22,491 nt of DNA from an uncultured Clostridia bacterium (GTDB lineage: Bacteria > Bacillota > Clostridia > Christensenellales > Aristaeellaceae). Location: NCBI GenBank assembly GCA_937907055.1, contig CALCTW010000030.1:1-22491 (forward strand). The letters run 5' to 3'. Below the pieces are notes generated by a model that was not told the origin of the DNA, ran no database searches, and saw only the letters and a list, made by a program, of their open reading frames with translations. Shown piece after piece: positions 7,671 to 15,492 of the stretch. Position 1 is the stretch's first letter. Each line of letters opens with the position of its first letter. A program made the position numbers and the translations under genes.

Positions 7671-9191
7671 GTGAAAATGATGAACCGTGTGATCGCATTG
7701 TTCATGGTCGTGGTGCTGCTCGTTCCGTTTGGCTGCTGCGCTTTTGCTGCGACTGAAGATGGTTTTGACAGCACTTATACCTACAACTACGATTATTGGA
7801 CGGAGGTTCGCGAATCTCCGGACGCCTATGCCGTCAAGTCCGTGCTGTACAGCAACAATCTGGGCCTGACGACCGCGATCAACAAGGCTGAAAGCCTTTT
7901 CGTTCGCGGTAATGACCTCTATGTTGTCGATACCGGCAACAACCGTATCATCAAGATCGTCTGTGAAAACGATACCTATCGTGTCGACAAGATCATCGAT
8001 CATGTGAACGGCAGTGAGATCACCACCTTCAATTCTCCCTTTGATGTCTACGTTGACGAAAACGAAGTCATGTATGTCTGCGATAAGGGCAACTACCGTA
8101 TCGTTAAGATGGATAAGGATCAGAATGTGCTCTATGAGTACACCAAGCCGACCGATTCCACCTTCGACGCCGGTATCAACTTCAGCCCCTCGAAGCTTTA
8201 TGTGGACGTTTCCGGCCGTGTCTACTGCGTGGCCGATAAGGTCAACAAGGGTATCGTCAAGTTCGAGACCGACGGTTCCTTCACCGGTTATGTCGGCGCG
8301 AACCCCGTTATCTATCAGTTCTTCGAATACATCTGGCGCCGCTGGTTCATGACTGAAGAACAGCGCGCGCAGACGGTGTCCTTCGTCCCCACCGAGTACT
8401 GCAATATGTACATGGATGAGGATGGATTCATCTACGCGACCAACACCTCCTTCAGCGAGTACGATCTGCTTTACGATAACGCGAAGCCCATCCGTAAGCT
8501 GAACGGTATCGGTAATGACATCCTGGTCAAGAAAGACCGTTATCCTCCGATCGGCGATCTGATCTGGGAGGAGCAGGGCGGTGAAAAAACCGGTCCTTCC
8601 CAGTTCGTTGATATCACTGTGATGGACAATGATATGTACTTCGCGCTTGATAAGGTGCGCGGCCGTATCTTCTGCTACGATGCTCAGGGCATCATGGTCT
8701 ACGCGTTCGGCGGCAGGGGCAACGCTGCCGGCAACTTCAACAGCGCGATCTCCATCGAACACATGGGTAAGGATCTGCTGGTGCTGGACCGCCTGGCCAA
8801 CAACATCACCATCTTCACGCCGACCGAGTATGGCAGCCTGATCTTCAAGGCATACGATGAGTATGACACCGGCCGCTATGAGGAGAGCGCGAAGACCTGG
8901 AAGGAAGTCCTGAAGCTGAACGCCAACTACTCTCTGGCTTTCATCGGCATCGGCCGCTCCCAGATCCACGAAGGGGAGTATCTTGAAGCGATGAAGAGCT
9001 TCGAGATGGCGCATGACCAGGAGAACTACGGACGAGCCTTTAAGTACTACCGCAAGATATGGATCGAGGAAAACATCGGCTGGGTATTCGCTGTGATCGC
9101 AATCCTGCTGATCGTGCCCCTCTGCATCAAGCAGTTCAAAAAAATGAAATGGGAGGTGGCTATGTATGAGCAAAAGCGGATCCGTAAGTAA
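7671..9191 (+). CDS. exported NHL-repeat beta-propeller protein with TPR segment and C-terminal membrane anchor
   Basis: The 506-aa protein has a signal peptide (MKMMNRVIALFMVVVLLVPF, cleavage likely after CCAFA). NHL-type blades follow, each with an FxSPxDVYVD or LYVVDTGNNRI strand pattern; visible blades lie near residues 60-90, 120-150, 165-195, 245-260 and 320-385. A TPR-like helical repeat (YDTGRYEESAKTWKEVLKLN, then GEYLEAMKSFEMAHD) occupies about 395-450. A transmembrane helix near 468-487 is followed by a Lys/Arg-rich tail, placing the propeller outside. NHL propellers mostly bind proteins or glycans; no catalytic residues can be assigned. The start is the GTG at 7671, 9 nt after a perfect AGGAGG; the ATG at 7677 would be too far. 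It lies 41 nt after the permease gene and overlaps the next gene by 26 nt. A role as a scaffold or sensor for the transporter is inference. Confidence 0.85.
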   Translation: MKMMNRVIALFMVVVLLVPFGCCAFAATEDGFDSTYTYNYDYWTEVRESPDAYAVKSVLYSNNLGLTTAINKAESLFVRGNDLYVVDTGNNRIIKIVCENDTYRVDKIIDHVNGSEITTFNSPFDVYVDENEVMYVCDKGNYRIVKMDKDQNVLYEYTKPTDSTFDAGINFSPSKLYVDVSGRVYCVADKVNKGIVKFETDGSFTGYVGANPVIYQFFEYIWRRWFMTEEQRAQTVSFVPTEYCNMYMDEDGFIYATNTSFSEYDLLYDNAKPIRKLNGIGNDILVKKDRYPPIGDLIWEEQGGEKTGPSQFVDITVMDNDMYFALDKVRGRIFCYDAQGIMVYAFGGRGNAAGNFNSAISIEHMGKDLLVLDRLANNITIFTPTEYGSLIFKAYDEYDTGRYEESAKTWKEVLKLNANYSLAFIGIGRSQIHEGEYLEAMKSFEMAHDQENYGRAFKYYRKIWIEENIGWVFAVIAILLIVPLCIKQFKKMKWEVAMYEQKRIRK

Positions 9192-9852
9192 TGCCAAGAA
9201 GGCCGGCAAGTTCGCTCCCTGGTTCAAGGAATACAAGTCCAGCCTGTCCTATGCAAAGTATGTCATCACACACCCGTTTGATGGCTTCTGGGATCTTGTG
9301 CATGAAAAGCGCGGTTCTATGGCCGCGGCGCACACCTTCCTGATCATGTTCCTGATCACCTACATCTGCAAGTTGATGTTTACCAACTTCCAGTTCAACA
9401 GCCTGAACCTGAAGCGCATCAACCTGTTCCAGCAGTGCGGTTCTCTTCTCCTGATCTTCCTGATCCTGTGTCTGGCCAACTGGGCCATGACCACCCTGTT
9501 CGATGGTAAAGGCAAGTTCAAGGATATCTACATGGCCATGTGCTACGCACTGGTGCCATTCACCCTGCTGCAGCTGCCTCTGGTGCTGGTCAGCCACATC
9601 GTCACCTTTGAAGAGAGCTCCTTCTACACCGTATTGATGACGGTCTCCATCATCTGGTGTCTGGGTCTGGCCTTCGTCGGTCTGATGGAGGTCCATGACT
9701 ACGGCCCCGGTAAGACGATCCTCTTCCTGATCGTGACCCTGCTGGGTGCCTGCATCATCATCTTCCTGATCCTGGTATTCTTCAGCCTTTTGAGCGACGC
9801 GATCGGCTTCTTCGTCTCCCTGTATCGCGAAATCGCCTTCAGGTTCTATTAA
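9166..9852 (+). CDS. Yip1-family integral membrane protein
   Basis: The 228-aa protein has a cytosolic N-terminal stretch with YAKYVITHPFDGFWDLVHEK, the typical entry motif of Yip1-domain proteins. About five hydrophobic segments follow (near residues 48-62, 86-105, 125-145, 152-172 and 182-210). The motif MCYALVPFTLLQLPLVLVS is also typical. Bacterial Yip1 proteins have no defined biochemical role; they are often found beside envelope and transport genes. The start ATG at 9166 lies inside the end of the NHL gene with GGGAGG at 9151-9156, so the two are translationally coupled. The stop overlaps the Shine-Dalgarno sequence of the next gene. The conserved placement between an NHL propeller and a DUF5696 protein suggests these three act together in the membrane; that is inference. 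Confidence 0.82.
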   Translation: MSKSGSVSNAKKAGKFAPWFKEYKSSLSYAKYVITHPFDGFWDLVHEKRGSMAAAHTFLIMFLITYICKLMFTNFQFNSLNLKRINLFQQCGSLLLIFLILCLANWAMTTLFDGKGKFKDIYMAMCYALVPFTLLQLPLVLVSHIVTFEESSFYTVLMTVSIIWCLGLAFVGLMEVHDYGPGKTILFLIVTLLGACIIIFLILVFFSLLSDAIGFFVSLYREIAFRFY

Positions 9853-9865
9853 GGAGGGCGAAAGG

Positions 9866-12493
9866 ATGAAAAAGAAGTCAATCACGCGCCGGTTGATCGT
9901 GGCGGCTATCTGGCTGCTGCTGATCGCCGCGCTGGCAGTCCTCTTCTGGCTGATCTACGCGCCTCAGTCTCCGCTTAACAACAAAACGACCAGCTATCCC
10001 AAGGCTCATGTGGATTACTTCGAGGAAGTGACCGACAAGGCGACGGGGAAGGCAGTCGCGCTGAAGAACGGCAAGGTCGTTCTGGACAACGGCAGTCTGA
10101 AGTTTGAAATGGATCCCACCACCACCCAGTTCACGGTGACCGATAAAAACGGCCGTGTCTGGGCTTCCAACCCGGCTGACGCGGATAAGGATCCTGTGGC
10201 TACTTCTCAGGTCAACAAGGCCATCCTGAAGTCCACTGTGGTCGTCAGCTACACCGGTTCCGCCGGTACCATCGATAAGAACAACTGGGCGAACTCCATT
10301 GAGCAGGGCGCCTACACGATCTCTGTCGATGAGGAGACCAACACGGTTTCCGTTCGCTACGCGATCGGTACGATCCAGAAGGTCTACAAGATCCCGCTGG
10401 CCATCTCGGAAGAACGCTATAAGCTCTTCACCAACGAGATGTCCAAGAGCACCAAGAAGAAGGTCGAAGGCTATTACACCAAGGTCACCCCTGAAAAGGC
10501 GACTGCGGAACAGCTGGCCTTGTATCCTTCTCTGGCGGATACCACGCTCTTCCTCTTCAAAGAGAATACCAACCCCAGCCAGAACGCTTCCAACAAGCTG
10601 AAGGCAGAAGGCTTCTGGGCGGAAGCCGGTTACTCTGATGAGGATTTCGAGCTTGACCAGTCCCTGATCGCGGGTGCGGTCAAGACGGCCAACGATATCA
10701 TGAATGTGACGATCAACTACAGGCTGGACGGCGACGACTTTGTTGTCGAAGTTCCCTACAGTGAGATCGCCTGCAATGAAGAGTATCCGATCACTTATCT
10801 GTCTGTGCTTCCCTTGTTCGGCGCGGCCGGTACGCAGGATGAAGGTTTCATGCTGGTTCCTGAAGGCGGCGGCGGCATCATCAATTACAACAACGGCAAG
10901 CTGAGCCAGAGCAACTACTACGCCAACCTCTACGGATGGGATTTTGCCACCCGCCGTACCGAAGGTTCTACCGAGACCCGTATTGAATATCCTGTTTTCG
11001 GTATGACCCGTGAAGGCGGCTCCTTCATCTGCATGATCGAAGGCGGCGCTTCCTATGCCGGTATCAATGCTGATATTGCCATCCGCGGTAATAACAACAG
11101 CTACAACTACGCGTACGCCAAGTACAATGTTCTGCATGCGGATAAGTACAACGTTTCCGCCAAGACGGAAAAACTGGTCTACATGTTTGAACAGCAGCTT
11201 CCTTCCGATACAGTCGTACAGCGTTACCGCTTCCTCGACAGCGATAACTATGTGGATATGGCCAATGCTTACGGCGAATACCTGAGCGCCGCCTATCCCG
11301 AAATGCAGCCGGCTTCCGTTTCTGAAGAAACGCCTGTGGCTGTCAATGTTGTCGGCGCGATCAACAAGATCGAGGTCAAGGCCGGTCTCCCGATCGACTC
11401 CGTCGTTTCTACCACAAGCTTCACCCAGGCAGGGGAGATCATTTCCGATCTGCTCAGCAAGGGCGTCAAGAACATGTCCGTCCGTTACACCGGTTGGGCA
11501 AACGGCGGTATCTATCAGAAGGTCCTTACCGGTGTGAATGTGCTGGGCGAGCTGGGCGGTGTGTCCAAGATGAAGACGCTGATCGCTTCCGCGAAGGATC
11601 AGGGCGTCGACCTCTACTTTGACGGTGTCTCCTGCTTTGCCTACAACAGCGGTCTCATGGAAGGCTTCGTGAGCACCACGAACGCTGCCAAGTATACCAC
11701 CCGTGAAGAGATCAAGCTGGTTCCCTTCTCTCTGATCACCATCCTCGAAGATGACAGTCAGGATCCCTACTTCCTTGTGAAGCCATCCTTCGCCAGCAAG
11801 TGCGCTTCCAACCTGATCAAGAAGCTGAATGAATTCGGTGCCGCGGGCATTGCCTTCCGCGATATCGGTTATCTCCTCAGCGGTGACTGCAATCCCAAGG
11901 ATTTTGTCACCCGTGAACAGGTCAAGGCACAGAACATCGCGACCATGAAGGAAGCGATCGCGGCGAACGAAAAGATCATGATCCTGCGCGGTAATGATTA
12001 CGCCGTACCTTACGCCGATATCGTGATCGATATGGATCTGGAAGGCACGGAGTACCTGCTGATCGACAAGTTCGTTCCCTTCTACCAGATCGCGCTGCAC
12101 GGCATGAAGAACTACACCGGTACTTCGATCAACCTTGCAGGCGATTACAAGCGTGATATCCTGGTCAATGCCGAGTATGGTGCCGGTCTCAGCTTCACCT
12201 TCATGGCGGAAGACACCACGGTGCTGCAGGGAAGCGAGTATTGCGAGTATTACGGTGCCCGCTATACAGACTGGGCTGAGGAAGCCGTTGAGATCATTAA
12301 CCGTTATCAGGCTGATATGGCAGGCCTCAACAAGCTCAGGATCACCGGTCATGAATACATCACTGAAGATGTGCATGTGACGACCTATGAGAATGGTACC
12401 AAGGTTTATGTCAACTATGGTACGCTGGATTATCAGGCGGACGGCGTCAAGGTCGGCACGCTGGACTATACTGTTGTGAAAGGGGGCAAGTAA
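9866..12493 (+). CDS. DUF5696-family membrane-anchored extracytoplasmic protein
   Basis: The 875-aa protein starts with a basic tail and a single hydrophobic helix (residues about 9-30), so it is anchored with a large external part. Residues about 60-480 are beta-rich with many glycine turns (LVPEGGGGIINYNNG), resembling the N-terminal sandwich of some glycoside hydrolases. Residues about 500-800 look like an alpha/beta barrel (GVDLYFDGVSCF, GAAGIAFRDIGYLLSGD, YADIVIDMDLEGTEYLLID). The closing GSEYCEYYGARYTDW and VYVNYG strands match what I recall of DUF5696 proteins from Bacillota. The fold suggests a polysaccharide-active or glycan-binding protein. Acidic residues on predicted barrel strands, such as those in FDGVSCF or FRDIGY, could be catalytic, but no activity is assigned here. 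AAGGAGGG at 9851-9858 precedes the ATG by 7 nt. It lies 13 nt after the Yip1 gene and 3 nt before the second permease pair. Confidence 0.8.
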   Translation: MKKKSITRRLIVAAIWLLLIAALAVLFWLIYAPQSPLNNKTTSYPKAHVDYFEEVTDKATGKAVALKNGKVVLDNGSLKFEMDPTTTQFTVTDKNGRVWASNPADADKDPVATSQVNKAILKSTVVVSYTGSAGTIDKNNWANSIEQGAYTISVDEETNTVSVRYAIGTIQKVYKIPLAISEERYKLFTNEMSKSTKKKVEGYYTKVTPEKATAEQLALYPSLADTTLFLFKENTNPSQNASNKLKAEGFWAEAGYSDEDFELDQSLIAGAVKTANDIMNVTINYRLDGDDFVVEVPYSEIACNEEYPITYLSVLPLFGAAGTQDEGFMLVPEGGGGIINYNNGKLSQSNYYANLYGWDFATRRTEGSTETRIEYPVFGMTREGGSFICMIEGGASYAGINADIAIRGNNNSYNYAYAKYNVLHADKYNVSAKTEKLVYMFEQQLPSDTVVQRYRFLDSDNYVDMANAYGEYLSAAYPEMQPASVSEETPVAVNVVGAINKIEVKAGLPIDSVVSTTSFTQAGEIISDLLSKGVKNMSVRYTGWANGGIYQKVLTGVNVLGELGGVSKMKTLIASAKDQGVDLYFDGVSCFAYNSGLMEGFVSTTNAAKYTTREEIKLVPFSLITILEDDSQDPYFLVKPSFASKCASNLIKKLNEFGAAGIAFRDIGYLLSGDCNPKDFVTREQVKAQNIATMKEAIAANEKIMILRGNDYAVPYADIVIDMDLEGTEYLLIDKFVPFYQIALHGMKNYTGTSINLAGDYKRDILVNAEYGAGLSFTFMAEDTTVLQGSEYCEYYGARYTDWAEEAVEIINRYQADMAGLNKLRITGHEYITEDVHVTTYENGTKVYVNYGTLDYQADGVKVGTLDYTVVKGGK

Positions 12494-12496
12494 GCG

Positions 12497-13486
12497 ATGA
12501 GCAAGAAGAATAAAGTGCCGCGCGAGCATTGGTATTCCGGCTTCACCGAGGCCTTTACCAAGTTTGTCCCCGGCACCAAAGAATATGGTACCATGCGCGC
12601 GCGTGACGCCCGCACCGGTTACAAGTTCATCCTTCCTTTTATCATTGGTTTCATCGTCTTCATGCTCTATCCGCTCATCATCTCTCTTCAGATGAGCTTG
12701 AGCACGGTCACACTCGAAAGCGGCAAGGGTTTCACCATGACGTGGAACAACTTCGGCAACTACAGCTACGCTTTCGCTACCGATCCTTACTTCTCTCAGT
12801 ATCTGGTGGATGAGATCGGTAACATGGCCATCAATACCATCTGTATTCTGGTCATGAGCTTCGTCATCGCGGTCATCCTGAATCAGAAGTTCAAGGGCCG
12901 TCTGCTGTGCCGTGTTATCTTCTTCCTGCCTGTTATCCTGGCCAGCGGCGTTCTGCCCGGTCTGGAGCGTCAGAGCAGCGAGGTGTTCAACGTCGTATCC
13001 GGCGCGGCCGATGAAATGGCTGCCGCCTCGGGCGTGAATATCTCCGCCAGCCTGCAGGATCTGCTCTCCGTCACCGGTATCGGCAGCGGTGTCTTCGACA
13101 TCCTGTTCGATATGATCGACGCGATCTATGATATCATCATGGGCTGCGGCATTCAGATCATCGTTTTCCTCTCCGGTCTGCAGAGCATCTCCCGTTCTCT
13201 GTATGAGGCGGCCGATGTTGAAGGCTGCACCGCGTGGGAAGCCTTCTGGAAGATCACCTTCCCAATGGTCAGTCCCTTGTTGTTGGTCAACTGCATATAC
13301 ACGATCATCGACTTCTTCATGAAGAATTCGAACACGGTCATGGAACGTATCCACGAAGTAACCTACAGCCAGTTCCGCTTTGGTGAAAGCTCCGCTATGA
13401 GCTGGATCTATTTCGGAGTCGCGCTTGCGTTCATCGGTGTCAGTTCCTTAATCATTTCAATGGCGGTGATGCACTATGAAGACTAA
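12497..13486 (+). CDS. sugar ABC transporter permease, MalF-type, with enlarged external loop (pair 2)
   Basis: The 329-aa permease has a cytosolic N-terminus, a first membrane helix at about residues 45-66, and an EAA loop from Glu237 (EAADVEGCTAWEAFWKITFP). Between the helix near 137-154 and the one near 205-225 lies an insertion of about 45 residues (ERQSSEVFNVV, MAAASGVNISASLQDLL), predicted to face outward. AGGGGG at 12481-12486 lies 10 nt before the ATG, and the gap to the DUF5696 stop is 3 nt. It overlaps the next permease gene by 11 nt. It is a second CUT1 channel half in the same operon and differs in sequence from the permease at 5472, so it is not a recent duplicate. No binding protein sits beside it; the orphan at 15493 is the nearest candidate. 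Confidence 0.92.
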   Translation: MSKKNKVPREHWYSGFTEAFTKFVPGTKEYGTMRARDARTGYKFILPFIIGFIVFMLYPLIISLQMSLSTVTLESGKGFTMTWNNFGNYSYAFATDPYFSQYLVDEIGNMAINTICILVMSFVIAVILNQKFKGRLLCRVIFFLPVILASGVLPGLERQSSEVFNVVSGAADEMAAASGVNISASLQDLLSVTGIGSGVFDILFDMIDAIYDIIMGCGIQIIVFLSGLQSISRSLYEAADVEGCTAWEAFWKITFPMVSPLLLVNCIYTIIDFFMKNSNTVMERIHEVTYSQFRFGESSAMSWIYFGVALAFIGVSSLIISMAVMHYED

Positions 13487-14486
13487 GAAAAACGCGGCAA
13501 CACTGCACCAGATCTCCTTCAAGGAGAAGAATAAGCGCAGCGGCGGTCTTTATATGCGCAACCGCATCAAATCCATCGCCGTTTCCGTGATCCGCGGATT
13601 GCTGATGTTCGGCCTGTGCTTCATGATCATCCAGCCTTTGATCACCCGTTTTGCCACCTCTCTGATGGTGGAAACGGACCTGTACGATTCCACCATCGTT
13701 CTGCTGCCCAGAACGCTGACACTGGAAAACTACAAGATCGTTGCTGATCTGACCGGCTTCCCGAACTCCATGATCGCCACGCTGTGGACCTCGCTTCTTG
13801 TGGCTGTGCTCCAGGTCGTCAGCTGTACGCTGGTTGCCTACGGTTTTGCCCGTTATGAGTTCCCGCTTAAGAAGTTCTGGTTTGCCTGCGTCATCCTGCT
13901 GATCATCGTTCCGCCGGCTACCATCCAGACCGCTCTGTACAGTTATTTCAACTCCTTCGATGTATTCGGTATCGTTTCCGCGGTATCCGGCAGTTCCATC
14001 AACCTGCGTACGTCCATCGTGCCTTACGCGTTGATGAGTATCACCACAATGGGTCTGAAGAACGGTCTGTACATCTTCATGCTCCGCCAGTATTTCAAGG
14101 GCATCCCCAAGAGTTTGGAAGAAGCGGCTTACATGGATGGCTGCGGCACCATGCACACTTTCTGCAAGATCATGCTGCCCGATGCCATGCCCACCATTCT
14201 TTCCTGCTTCCTGTTCGCCTTTGTATGGCAGTGGACGGATATCTTCTATACCCGTAACTTCCTGTCCACCTACAACACCTACTCCTATCAGCTGTCTTCC
14301 ATCGTTACCCGTATGAGCCGTTACTTCGCCAATAACGAAGGTCAGGCCGTTATCGTGCCTACCGGCCGTACGCAGCAGCTCGTTTCCATTGGTATTCTGG
14401 TCTGCTGCATTCCGCTGATCGTCCTGTACTGCTTCACGCAGAGGACCTTCGTGGAAAGCCTGGCGATGACCGGTTCCAAGGAGTAA
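13476..14486 (+). CDS. sugar ABC transporter permease, MalG-type (pair 2)
   Basis: The 336-aa partner of the preceding permease has a basic cytosolic tail of about 35 residues, a first membrane helix at about 38-56 (GLLMFGLCFMIIQPLITRFA) and six membrane segments in all. The EAA loop is at residues 215-235 (EEAAYMDGCGTMHTFCKIML). The start ATG at 13476 overlaps the previous gene by 11 nt, with the weak site GGCGGTGA just upstream, so translation is probably coupled. It is the last gene of the operon, ending 18 nt before the terminator. The C-terminal TQRTFVESLAMTGSKE is typical of CUT1 MalG proteins. The substrate is not inferable from sequence. Confidence 0.93.
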   Translation: MKTKKNAATLHQISFKEKNKRSGGLYMRNRIKSIAVSVIRGLLMFGLCFMIIQPLITRFATSLMVETDLYDSTIVLLPRTLTLENYKIVADLTGFPNSMIATLWTSLLVAVLQVVSCTLVAYGFARYEFPLKKFWFACVILLIIVPPATIQTALYSYFNSFDVFGIVSAVSGSSINLRTSIVPYALMSITTMGLKNGLYIFMLRQYFKGIPKSLEEAAYMDGCGTMHTFCKIMLPDAMPTILSCFLFAFVWQWTDIFYTRNFLSTYNTYSYQLSSIVTRMSRYFANNEGQAVIVPTGRTQQLVSIGILVCCIPLIVLYCFTQRTFVESLAMTGSKE

Positions 14487-14504
14487 AAACTCAATATCCA
14501 TTTC

Positions 14505-14540
14505 GATCCCGCCTGTTCAGTCAGGCGGGATCTTCTTTTG
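14505..14540 (+). terminator. intrinsic terminator of the eight-gene operon
   Basis: GATCCCGCCTG (14505-14515) pairs perfectly with CAGGCGGGATC (14522-14532) around a 6-nt loop. The T-rich tail TTCTTTTGT follows. It sits 18 nt after the last permease stop, and no other terminator was seen inside the operon. Confidence 0.92.
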
Positions 14541-14740
14541 TATTCTCCACCATGGTGATGTAAATAACCGCGGGTTGACGATCCTCATGAATGGATGGTG
14601 GTTGTATGGGGGAGATCGTTTAATGAACCATTCGTCAGAGATATGACAGGAGCAGAAGATCGAATATATCAATATCCGTGATTGCAATGCAATGATGAAG
14701 TGTCCCGGCTGTCTTTATTCATCTATCAATGCATTGTTTG

Positions 14741-14769
14741 TTCTTATCGACTGAGTGCTATGCTATACT
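14741..14769 (+). promoter_or_regulatory. candidate extended -10 promoter for a small RNA
   Basis: TGCTATACT at 14761-14769 is an extended -10 element (TG-n-TATACT). The -35 position 17 bp upstream holds TTCTTA, a weak match. The predicted start near 14776 would give an RNA ending at the hairpin and T-tract at 14867-14881. The support is moderate, because extended -10 promoters tolerate poor -35 boxes. Confidence 0.45.
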
Positions 14770-14775
14770 GATTGA

Positions 14776-14881
14776 TAATCTTGAATAGTTCTGCTACAGT
14801 GATCTTAGCAGCTGTATTACTCTTGGTTAAGCCTTCGGCATTTATGTCTGAGAGAACACCACCGTGTACAGCTGCTTTTTT
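14776..14881 (+). ncRNA. candidate structured small RNA, about 105 nt, class not recognised
   Basis: AGCAGCTGTA (14807-14816) pairs perfectly with TACAGCTGCT (14867-14876), and a T6 run ending at 14881 follows at once, as in an intrinsic terminator that closes a long-range stem. The 50-nt enclosed region carries a small GCC-TTC-GGC hairpin at 14831-14839. A competing stem, CTGCTA (14791-14796) with TAGCAG (14806-14811), shares bases with the terminator stem, so the two are mutually exclusive, as in attenuators. A promoter-like element lies just upstream. An open frame of 83 codons overlaps it but has no ribosome site and starts with TTG, so it is not believed. I cannot match it to SRP, 6S, tmRNA or a known riboswitch. 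It could be a small RNA or the relic of a leader. Confidence 0.4.
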
Positions 14882-15410
14882 ATGTTTTCATTGTATAACC
14901 TCTGCAATATACGCTTTCGTTCTTGAGGGTTATTGCTTCTTCAATGCCCGACTTTATAAAGGGGAGGCACATTCTTCGTATCGTTCTATAACGTGTACAC
15001 ATGATACATGCAAGAAATCATAAAGGCCGGGGAACGAGATGAAACCGGAATCAGCAAACTGCGCAGGGGAGAACGATTGTTGATCACCGTAACAAAGGTT
15101 GATTTATATAGAAACCGGTATGTTTCACGATCTTTATGATCCTGTTTTGATCAAAAGCGCTGTCTCAGTTTGTAAAAAAGGTGAATATGAATAAATATAA
15201 TCTCATTTTTGCTGAAAATAGCGGTATTTTCGCAGGAATGATCCGGAAAATTGTAAAATCTGCTCCGTAATATAGAATAAACACATTGAACAAGTTGAAA
15301 TTAACGCATAAATATGCATTTTGTGAATGCACGCCGTGTGAGTTTTGTGCAAAATTCGTCGTGTTTGGTAATTTTAAAAACATTATTTACATCTTTTTAA
15401 TATTTTTCGC
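14882..15410 (+). other. non-coding interval, AT-rich toward its right end
   Basis: No convincing protein gene, tRNA or mobile element was seen here. Short inverted repeats are present: GAAAATA/TATTTTC with a GCGG loop (15214-15231), TGCATT/AATGCA with a 5-nt spacer (15315-15331), and TTTTG/CAAAA around 15353. The last two lie 80-120 bp upstream of the binding-protein promoter and could be regulator sites. AT content rises toward that promoter, as in UP-element regions. Confidence 0.5.
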
Positions 15411-15439
15411 TTGCAAAGTGCATTTCGTGATGGTATAAT
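15411..15439 (+). promoter_or_regulatory. promoter of the orphan solute-binding protein gene
   Basis: TTGCAA at 15411-15416 and TATAAT at 15434-15439 are 17 bp apart, and TGG directly before the -10 box makes it an extended -10 element. AT-rich DNA upstream fits a strong promoter. Transcription should start near 15446. The short leader has a hairpin (15451-15472) a few bases before the AAGGAGG site, which may protect the 5' end. Confidence 0.85.
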
Positions 15440-15492
15440 TACTGCATCAACGTCTTCTCATAAGGGAAGATGAAATTTAAGGAGGAAACCCC

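Noticed and set aside
9878..13354. An open frame of 1158 codons on the minus strand spanning the DUF5696 and permease genes.
   Set aside because: It crosses two well-supported plus-strand genes and their junction and has the low-complexity composition of an antisense shadow.
14772..15023. An 83-codon plus-strand frame in the intergenic region.
   Set aside because: It starts with TTG, has no Shine-Dalgarno sequence, overlaps the structured RNA candidate and reads across its terminator; the protein has no recognisable pattern.
15165..15383. A 72-codon minus-strand frame upstream of the orphan binding protein.
   Set aside because: It is AT-rich, lies in the promoter-proximal region, has no ribosome site and its Phe/Ile-rich translation reflects base composition.
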